The position numbers and the translations under genes are program-made. Below the pieces are notes generated by a model. That model made no database searches and had not been told where the DNA came from. It saw only the letters and a program-made list of their open reading frames with translations. Positions 7,164-12,483 of a stretch of 12,483 bases of DNA are shown here, in pieces; position 1 is the first letter of the stretch; each line of letters begins with the position of its first letter. This DNA comes from Methanosarcinales archaeon (GTDB lineage: Archaea > Halobacteriota > Methanosarcinia > Methanosarcinales > Methanogasteraceae): the NCBI GenBank assembly GCA_030666765.1, contig DAOUXE010000007.1, positions 1 to 12,483 on the forward strand, read 5' to 3'.

Positions 7164-7463
7164 ATGGAACAAACAATAAGCCTTGACCGGGATGTGGTTC
7201 ATGAACTGACCCCGTATCTGGAAGAAAAGCACGTATCGCAACCTCTGTTAGTCAGTACGATATTGGGGGATATTTTATTCGCAGAAAAATATGCAAAAAC
7301 CGATCAAACATACGCGATCGTTGAACAGTTTCTGGTTGAGCTATATCGCGTGGGAATTCTGGAGTACAAAGATTTGTTGCCGGTTCTTGGATTTGAGAGG
7401 TCACTGGAAGTTGCAAACGCCATCAGAACTGCAAAAAGGTTCGGGTCATGGTCAGAGAAATAG
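7164..7463 (+). CDS. 99-aa protein of unknown function in the glycan operon
   Basis: I do not recognise this family. The protein is hydrophilic to amphipathic with no membrane segment, signal peptide or cysteine, and looks all-helical. The N-terminal part reads LDRDVVHELTPYLEEKHVSQPLL, and the C-terminal part EYKDLLPVLGFERSLEVANA. I chose the ATG at 7164, preceded by GGAGGGTGG; an in-frame GTG at 7152 sits on that motif and is less likely. It follows GT2 by 73 bp that hold a repeat of the operon leader, so it may have been inserted or duplicated with its own control sequence. It is likely a real gene because of its good ribosome binding site and protein-like composition. It could be a small regulator, an adaptor or one half of a toxin-antitoxin pair, but nothing in the sequence decides this. 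Confidence 0.65.
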   Translation: MEQTISLDRDVVHELTPYLEEKHVSQPLLVSTILGDILFAEKYAKTDQTYAIVEQFLVELYRVGILEYKDLLPVLGFERSLEVANAIRTAKRFGSWSEK

Positions 7464-7529
7464 TCTGCGATACAAGCGCAATCTTCTTACGATAAAACAT
7501 ACAATATCTGAATGTATAGCATACGGGAG

Positions 7530-7598
7530 ATGAACATGGAAATGTACGCAATCACGGTGAAACTTGTGAAGGCGTACGAATGTCTTGGAGATTCATAA
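7530..7598 (+). CDS. 22-aa small ORF directly before the first GT4 gene
   Basis: ATG AAC ATG GAA ATG begins a 22-codon frame (MNMEMYAITVKLVKAYECLG, then DS) with GGGAG just upstream. It ends at 7596-7598, right where the GAGGTGG motif of the next gene begins. It could be a leader peptide that couples translation to the GT4, a remnant of a lost gene or chance. The remainder of 7464-7618 holds a weak inverted repeat (ATACA...TGTAT, 7500-7516) and nothing else I can identify. Confidence 0.3.
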   Translation: MNMEMYAITVKLVKAYECLGDS

Positions 7599-7618
7599 GA
7601 GGTGGTTGAACGAGAATA

Positions 7619-8731
7619 TTGATGCTGAATTATGAATATCCGCCGCTGGGTGGTGGTGGGAGCAATGCGTGCAAGTATCTGCTGGAGGAGTTCGCAGAAA
7701 AGGGTCTTGCCGTTGATCTGGTCACATCCTCGCAATCAAGCACACTCGAGACCGATAAGATCGGTGACACCGTCAATATCTACAGACTCCCGGTTAACAA
7801 GAAGAGCATCCATTACTGGACACAACGGGAGATTATGACATACAGTCTCAAAGCGAATCGATTTATTAAAAAATTGATGAAAGAAAACGATTATGACCTG
7901 TGTCATGCGTTCTTCGGCATCCCGTGCGGCGCAATTGCATATCTGTTCAGAAATAAGATCCCATACATCGTTTCGCTGAGAGGGTCGGATGTGCCCGGCT
8001 TTAACAAAAGATTCAGCCTCCAGTATGTCTTCCTTGCGCCCATAATCAAACGAGTCTGGAATAGTGCCGGAGCAGTCATTGCGAACAGCAAAGGATTAAG
8101 AGAACTCGCGCTCAAGAGTTCACCGGATCAGGAGATTGGCGTCATCCGCAATGGGATCGACATCTCGGAGTTCAAACCACATTTTGAGACACAGGATACG
8201 TTGCGGGTGCTCTGCGTCTCCAGATTGATCGAGAGAAAGGGGATACGATTCTTGATAGAGGCGATCGGCATGCTAAAGAAGGATCGAGTTGAACTGATAC
8301 TGGTCGGAGAGGGAAATTGCGAAGGGGAGTTGAAAGAACTGGCAAAGGATCTGGAGGTTTCTGATAGAGTTGTGTTCAAGGGTTATGTGGGTCACGATCG
8401 CATCAGCGATATCTACAAAGAGAGCGATCTCTTTGTCCTGCCGTCATTGAACGAGGGGATGAGTAACGCTCTGCTTGAAGCGATGGCGTCTGGCTTGCCT
8501 GTGATCGTTACCGATACGGGCGGGACGACTGAGCTTCTGGACGGGAATGGCGTACTTGTGCCGATGGGCGATTCCGGCGCGATCGCGGAGGCGGTTTGCG
8601 GGTTTGTGGATGATTTGGAGACGCGGCAGCGGATGGGGGGTGCGAGTCGGAAGATCGCGGAAAGGATGGGATGGGGGGCGGTTGGTGAGGAGTATATCAA
8701 GAGTTATGAAAGTGTTTTGAGTGGAGGTTAA
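7619..8731 (+). CDS. GT4-family glycosyltransferase (GT-B fold) with unusual start codon
   Basis: This is a retaining glycosyltransferase of family GT4, 370 aa from TTG 7619. It has the N-terminal LNYEYPPLGGGGSN loop (3-16), SLRGSDVP (119-126), VIRNGIDISEF (175-185), LCVSRLIERKGI (198-209) at the start of the donor-binding domain, and the E-x7-E motif with Glu279 and Glu287 in LNEGMSNALLEAMASGLPVI (277-296). It probably adds a sugar to a lipid-linked or surface glycan. Relatives usually begin M-R-I/V-L-M-L-N-Y. Here the three codons before TTG read ACG AGA ATA, preceded by an in-frame stop, so the expected Met codon is ACG, placed five bases after GAGGTG. Either TTG 7619 or ATG 7622 is used at long spacing, or the start was mutated. 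The next gene follows after 5 bp. Confidence 0.88.
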   Translation: MMLNYEYPPLGGGGSNACKYLLEEFAEKGLAVDLVTSSQSSTLETDKIGDTVNIYRLPVNKKSIHYWTQREIMTYSLKANRFIKKLMKENDYDLCHAFFGIPCGAIAYLFRNKIPYIVSLRGSDVPGFNKRFSLQYVFLAPIIKRVWNSAGAVIANSKGLRELALKSSPDQEIGVIRNGIDISEFKPHFETQDTLRVLCVSRLIERKGIRFLIEAIGMLKKDRVELILVGEGNCEGELKELAKDLEVSDRVVFKGYVGHDRISDIYKESDLFVLPSLNEGMSNALLEAMASGLPVIVTDTGGTTELLDGNGVLVPMGDSGAIAEAVCGFVDDLETRQRMGGASRKIAERMGWGAVGEEYIKSYESVLSGG

Positions 8732-8736
8732 GTACC

Positions 8737-9432
8737 GTGTCGAATTTTGATCATGCAACAGACCTAAAAAATAGAAAAATTGACCGGGGCAATATCGACG
8801 CAAATATTCAGTTTTTGGGGGGAACCGGGTTACTCAAGAAAAGTCTCCGGATATTGGAAATAGGTTGTGGGGCGGGAAGGCTGACAAATTACCTCATTCA
8901 GAAAGGATTTGATGCAATGGGGTTTGATATCAGCGAGACCTTGATAAAGGAAGGATACTCGCGTTATCCGGATACAATGATTTTCATTGCGTCGGGTGGG
9001 GGAGATATGCCATTCAAAGATTCATTCTTCGATGTTGTTTTGAGTTTCGATGTTCTCGAGCACATCCCAGATGTGGATGTGCACCTTTCAGAAGTTAGGC
9101 GAGTGCTGAAATCCGGCGGGTTTTATCTGTTTCGGGCACCGAATAAACTAACCAATGTGCCGTTTGAGATTATAAAGAATATAAGTCTTGCAAAACATAA
9201 GGCATATCATTGTTCTTTACAAACGTTCTGGTCAGTGAAGAGATTGTTGGTGGCGCATGGTTTTGAGTTTAGATTCGTGAGAGTTCCGGTTATGAATGAA
9301 TTTATGGAGCAGAAGGTGAATAAGGTTTTTGGCTGGATTGAATTGTGTTTATTGCAGATTGCGGATCTGGATCGGTTGCCCAGGGCTCTGCGAACTAATT
9401 TTTATATTTTGTGGGGCGAAACGATGAAATGA
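8737..9432 (+). CDS. Class I SAM-dependent methyltransferase (Methyltransf_11 type)
   Basis: This 231-aa protein has a Rossmann-type SAM site: motif I LEIGCGAGRLTNYL (40-53), the acidic residue at the end of strand 2 in GFDIS (62-66), DMPFKDSFFDVVLSFDVLEH (about 90-109) and the post-motif RRVLKSGGFYLFRAPN. It is related to UbiE/Methyltransf_11 enzymes. Within a glycosyltransferase cluster it most likely methylates a sugar or glycan intermediate, though the substrate cannot be read. The GTG start at 8737 is preceded by GGAGGT at eight bases, overlapping the stop region of the preceding GT4. The end overlaps the next gene by 4 nt (ATGA), so the two are probably translationally coupled. Confidence 0.9.
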   Translation: MSNFDHATDLKNRKIDRGNIDANIQFLGGTGLLKKSLRILEIGCGAGRLTNYLIQKGFDAMGFDISETLIKEGYSRYPDTMIFIASGGGDMPFKDSFFDVVLSFDVLEHIPDVDVHLSEVRRVLKSGGFYLFRAPNKLTNVPFEIIKNISLAKHKAYHCSLQTFWSVKRLLVAHGFEFRFVRVPVMNEFMEQKVNKVFGWIELCLLQIADLDRLPRALRTNFYILWGETMK

Positions 9433-10532
9433 AGGTCCTGCATATCATTGATTCATTGGGCATGGGTGGGGCACAAACTCTTGTTAAAGGAATTTTTGAA
9501 AAACAGAAGGAGAGCAAAAATATATTTCTTTTTGCATTGAGAAAAAGAGAAATGACTACTAAAATTAATCATAAAAATGTTATTATTTATAATTCAAAAC
9601 TAAGATATTCACTAGTACCCATATTCAATTTAAAAAGAGTTATCGAAGAGGAATATATTGGTATTTTGCATTGCCATTTATTAAGATCTCAGGTTTTTGG
9701 GTTGGTGCTCAAGAAATTATTCTTTCCAAAGCTACAGTTGATTTTTCACGAACATGGTGAAATATTTAGAAAAAAACCGCAATTTATACTTTTTTTAAAA
9801 TTGTATGAAAAAGATGTGGATTTGTTTATTGCGGTTTCGGAAGCAACAAAACAAAGATTGATCGAGGATGCAGCAATTCCGGAAGAAAAAATAAAAATTC
9901 TTCACAACTTTGTTGACTTGGATCAATTTGATCCAGAAAAAACTGCGATAAACAGGTTGGAGGAGCGGAGAAAGAGGGGCATTTGTGGTGCGGATTTTGT
10001 TATCGGTTTCGCAGGCAGACACGTGGAACGGAAGGGGTGTCGAGAGTTAATTCGCGCCATAGGAGAACTTCATGACCGCGAAAACATAAAATTACTCATT
10101 GCGGGAGACGGTCCTAAAAAAGAGGAGTATATGGAGTTGGTCACTGAATTGGGATTGAACCAAAATATATTTTTTCTTGGATATATTCCAGATATTAGAT
10201 ATTTGTATTCGATCATTGACTGTTTCGTGGTCCCATCTCATTGGGAACCGTTAGGTATTGTTGCATTAGAAGCCCATGCTATAGGAGTTCCGGTTATTGC
10301 AGCCGATGTAGGGGGGTTAAATGAAGTTGTTTCAGATACTAAAACCGGTTTGTTATTTGAACCAAAAAAGGAAAAAGATATAGCAGAAAAGATCATACTT
10401 TTATACACTGATAAAATGTTAAGAGAAACTATGATCAAAAGTGGTTCAGAAAGTGTCAAAGAATACTCTTTAAATACTTATTTAACCAATATAGAGAATA
10501 TTTATCAGGAAGTTGTAAAATGGAAAATCTAA
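9429..10532 (+). CDS. Second GT4-family glycosyltransferase
   Basis: This 367-aa GT-B enzyme begins MKVLHIIDSLGMGGAQTLVK, typical of GT4 enzymes acting on lipid-linked oligosaccharides and exopolysaccharides. Further marks are FHEHGE (106-111), ILHNFVDLDQFDP (157-169), GFAGRHVERKGCRELI (193-208), AGDGP (225-229) and the E-x7-E pair Glu273/Glu281 in HWEPLGIVALEAHAIGVPVI. The start chosen is the ATG at 9429, overlapping the methyltransferase stop; the frame also allows an upstream start at 9411 that would add six unrelated residues. Codon use shifts here: the gene is much richer in A and T (many AAA, ATA, TTA, AAT) than the genes to its left. This suggests that the part from here on has a different origin. 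The sugar and linkage are unknown. Confidence 0.92.
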   Translation: MKVLHIIDSLGMGGAQTLVKGIFEKQKESKNIFLFALRKREMTTKINHKNVIIYNSKLRYSLVPIFNLKRVIEEEYIGILHCHLLRSQVFGLVLKKLFFPKLQLIFHEHGEIFRKKPQFILFLKLYEKDVDLFIAVSEATKQRLIEDAAIPEEKIKILHNFVDLDQFDPEKTAINRLEERRKRGICGADFVIGFAGRHVERKGCRELIRAIGELHDRENIKLLIAGDGPKKEEYMELVTELGLNQNIFFLGYIPDIRYLYSIIDCFVVPSHWEPLGIVALEAHAIGVPVIAADVGGLNEVVSDTKTGLLFEPKKEKDIAEKIILLYTDKMLRETMIKSGSESVKEYSLNTYLTNIENIYQEVVKWKI

Positions 10533-10798
10533 AGAAAAAATTGCGGCACGACTGCATTTACATTGGTCCAATTAAACATGCAGATATAGATGAAAATAAC
10601 ATATCTATACGATTGAAAGATTTGAGCGATGACCCCATTCCAAAAAGGATTAAACTGCTGAAGAGATCTCCAAGATTAAGGAAATCGTTTTTTTTATTTT
10701 TGTATGAAAAAATCATATCTGATGGCTCTTTGATGGGTCTTCCGCTATGTATCGCTTGTAAGATGGAAAAAATATTTGCAGGTATCTATAATGAATGA
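10520..10798 (+). CDS. 92-aa protein of unknown function between two glycosyltransferases
   Basis: I do not recognise this protein. It overlaps the previous GT4 by 13 nt and the next GT2 by 8 nt, and its ATG has AGGA nine bases upstream, so it is very likely translated. It is basic in the middle (IPKRIKLLKRSPRLRKS) and then has a short aromatic-hydrophobic stretch (FFLFLYEKI) that could lie on the membrane. Near the end is a CxxC pair (Cys77 and Cys80 in LPLCIACKMEKIF), with another cysteine at position 12. It could be a small membrane-associated adaptor, a metal- or heme-contacting protein, or a shortened relic of a longer enzyme. Nothing decides between these. Confidence 0.6.
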   Translation: MENLKKKLRHDCIYIGPIKHADIDENNISIRLKDLSDDPIPKRIKLLKRSPRLRKSFFLFLYEKIISDGSLMGLPLCIACKMEKIFAGIYNE

Positions 10799-11756
10799 CC
10801 CCCCTTTGATCAGCATCGTTATTGTAAATTACAATGGTTTAGCATACTTAAAAAAAACCATGGCCCCCATCCTGCAATTGGACTATCCGAGATATGAGAT
10901 TATTGTAGTTGATAATGGTTCCACCGACGGAAGCATTGAATTTATCAAAAAGATGGAGGGGGTATCTCTTCTTCAAAGTCCACTATTAAGAGAAAAGAAC
11001 TTTGCTTGTAATTATGGCATAAATCATGCTGCGGGCGATTATGTTCTATTATTAGATAATGATGTGGTTATTAATGAAAAAAAGATCTTAAATAATCTGT
11101 ATACTTTCTACAAATCATCTGATAATGTGGGTTGCATAGGATTAGCTGCGTACAATGAAGGGGACGTATGCAGCAAAAATTACGGTAGTTTTTTGGGGTA
11201 TTATTTTATTAAAGAAAAACCTTGTTTAAGGTTCACTAAAATTAAAGAATTGCATGGAATTGAAATAGGATTTCCTGCCGGGATAGCAATTTTTATAAGT
11301 TCTGATATATGGAAACATGTTGGCGGGTATGATGAGCACCTTATATTTGGTGGTGATGATAATGATTTGGGAATAAAATTATCGTTAATGGGGTATAAAA
11401 ATTACCTTTATTCGGACTCGATTCAGATACATATAGGAATGCCAGAGAGAGGAAATAATACAAAATATGCTTTAAAATGGAAAGAAATGTTTTATGCTCA
11501 CCTATATACTATTGTAAAAAATTATAGTTTCCATACTATGCTCGTCACTCTTTTTTTATATTCGTTCTTTGGATTTTTTAAATCAGTAAAACAATCTCTT
11601 TTTAGACATGATGTACACCCATTCTTAAGTTTTTTTTCAGGGTACTACATCTTTTTGATAAACTTGCCGACAGCGATTGAAAAAAGAAAAGAAATTCAAT
11701 CGAAAAGGATTGTAAAATTCGATAGATTTTTAAAAATAAAACCTCCAGAGGTGTGA
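10791..11756 (+). CDS. GT2 glycosyltransferase (rhamnosyltransferase-like, WbbL group)
   Basis: This 321-aa inverting GT-A enzyme opens with ISIVIVNYNGLAYLKKT (7-23). VVDNGSTDGS (39-48) binds the nucleotide sugar, LLLDNDV (86-92) carries the DXD-like DND metal motif, and GGYDEHLIFGGDDNDLGIKL (178-197) contains the catalytic-base acidic segment. Hydrophobic segments near 250-264 and 277-293 may anchor it in the membrane. This layout matches enzymes annotated as rhamnosyltransferases or other O-antigen type transferases, but the sugar is not certain. The ATG at 10791 overlaps the end of the 92-aa gene and has AGGT at seven bases. A TTG-initiated extension from 10776 would add five residues and is not needed. 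It is AT-rich like its neighbours. Confidence 0.9.
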   Translation: MNDPPLISIVIVNYNGLAYLKKTMAPILQLDYPRYEIIVVDNGSTDGSIEFIKKMEGVSLLQSPLLREKNFACNYGINHAAGDYVLLLDNDVVINEKKILNNLYTFYKSSDNVGCIGLAAYNEGDVCSKNYGSFLGYYFIKEKPCLRFTKIKELHGIEIGFPAGIAIFISSDIWKHVGGYDEHLIFGGDDNDLGIKLSLMGYKNYLYSDSIQIHIGMPERGNNTKYALKWKEMFYAHLYTIVKNYSFHTMLVTLFLYSFFGFFKSVKQSLFRHDVHPFLSFFSGYYIFLINLPTAIEKRKEIQSKRIVKFDRFLKIKPPEV

Positions 11757-11761
11757 ATGGA

Positions 11762-12483
11762 ATGAAAAAACCAGCTTTTACAATCATCGGAGAAAAGAAA
11801 TGCACTGGATGCTCTGCTTGTGCAGCAGTCTGTCCTGTTGATGCAATCATCATTATGGAGAATAGTGATGGCTTCTTAGTTCCAGAAGTAAATTTTGATA
11901 TTTGTACGTTATGCGGGGTCTGCAATCAAGTTTGTCCAGTCGTGACACCAGTTCAAAACGATGATGATAAAACTCCGAGTTGTTATGCTGGCTGGTCATC
12001 GGATTCGGAGATCGTTTCAAAGAGCTCGTCTGGCGGAATCTTCTTTGAAATGGCAAGATATACGGTTGAAAATGGAGGGCTGGTAGCTGGAGTTGTGATG
12101 GAGTCTAAAATTCCAATCCACATATTTTCTGATGATATCGAGTCGATAAAGGCGATGAGGGGGTCCAAATATTTGCAAAGCCAGACTTTGCAACTTTTCA
12201 AAGAAGTGGCAGGCATCGACGATGGCAAGAATATTTTGTTTACTGGCACTCCATGCCAGGTTGCAGCATTAAAAAACCTGTACAAATTTTATGGGGTAAA
12301 TACAGAAAATCTCATCACCTGTGACATAATATGCCATGGTATACCGTCTTACAAGATATTTGACGAGTACATAAAAACATATCCAAAGAACCTGACGGGA
12401 ATTTCTTTTAGAAATAAAAGATTTGGGTGGAAAAATTATTCCATTAAGATCGATTTTGGAGATGGTTCGGATCTGGTAACTTC
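11762..12483 (+). CDS. FrhB-like coenzyme F420/flavin oxidoreductase with two [4Fe-4S] clusters, truncated by window end
   Basis: The first 240 codons are present and the gene continues beyond the window. The N-terminus holds two ferredoxin motifs: Cys14/17/20/24 (CTGCSACAAVCP) and Cys48/51/54/58 (CTLCGVCNQVCP). FrhB N and C domains follow: SKSSSGGIFFEMARY (87-100), KYLQSQ (136-141), LFTGTPCQVAALKNL (159-173), and CDIICHGIPS (187-196). FrhB is the FAD-containing, F420-binding subunit of F420-reducing hydrogenase. Paralogues with fused ferredoxin motifs are common in archaeal and bacterial polysaccharide clusters, often beside a pyruvyltransferase, and probably carry out a redox step on a sugar. 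The ATG at 11762 has GAGGTG at eight bases and follows the GT2 stop by 5 bp. The cellular reductant (F420H2 or ferredoxin) is inference. Confidence 0.9.
   Translation, partial: MKKPAFTIIGEKKCTGCSACAAVCPVDAIIIMENSDGFLVPEVNFDICTLCGVCNQVCPVVTPVQNDDDKTPSCYAGWSSDSEIVSKSSSGGIFFEMARYTVENGGLVAGVVMESKIPIHIFSDDIESIKAMRGSKYLQSQTLQLFKEVAGIDDGKNILFTGTPCQVAALKNLYKFYGVNTENLITCDIICHGIPSYKIFDEYIKTYPKNLTGISFRNKRFGWKNYSIKIDFGDGSDLVT

Overview
The window reads as a chromosomal segment of a methanogen-related euryarchaeon. The best guess is a Methanosarcinales/ANME-type lineage that makes c-type cytochromes. The evidence is a DUF39-CBS plus NIL-ferredoxin pair (the MA1821/MA1822 type of homocysteine biosynthesis), a lumazine-synthase-like archaeal riboflavin synthase, a half-length CcmF, an N-terminus like that of DUF1673 proteins, TATA-type promoters and GGAGGTG-type ribosome binding sites. 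The assignment is inference from gene content; no species can be named.

Left part, all on the minus strand (1-5959). Read in transcription order from high to low coordinates: a small HTH regulator with a Cys/His cluster (5959-5513); by 4-nt overlap, a membrane protein whose C-terminal domain resembles the soluble domain of the oligosaccharyltransferase STT3/AglB (5516-4227); a half-length CcmF for cytochrome c maturation (4140-3067); tRNA-Leu(UAA) (2968-2884); riboflavin synthase ribC (2765-2295); the DUF39-CBS protein (2261-735); and its NIL-ferredoxin partner (706-320). The first 319 bases are AT-rich and hold only one weak gene remnant.

Divergent control region (5960-6115). About 156 bp separate the regulator from a rightward glycan-biosynthesis operon. 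They contain an almost perfect 24-bp palindrome touching the regulator start codon, a perfect 8-bp-stem hairpin, two 14-bp direct repeats and a TATA box. A leader sequence found here is partly repeated 1 kb downstream.

Right part, all on the plus strand (6116-12483). This is a surface-glycan or protein-glycosylation cluster: a polyprenyl-phosphate-type GT2 with two C-terminal membrane segments, a small unknown protein, a 22-codon ORF, a GT4 glycosyltransferase, a SAM methyltransferase, a second GT4, an unrecognised 92-aa protein, a second GT2 and the start of an FrhB-like iron-sulfur flavoprotein that runs off the window. From about 9430 onward the DNA becomes clearly more AT-rich and the genes overlap tightly, suggesting a separately acquired module. 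The likely logic is that the first GT2 makes a lipid-linked sugar or modifies a lipid-linked glycan, while the GT4, GT2, methyltransferase and FrhB-like enzymes extend and decorate it. The STT3-like protein across the divergent promoter may take part in transfer or acceptor recognition, but that is speculative.
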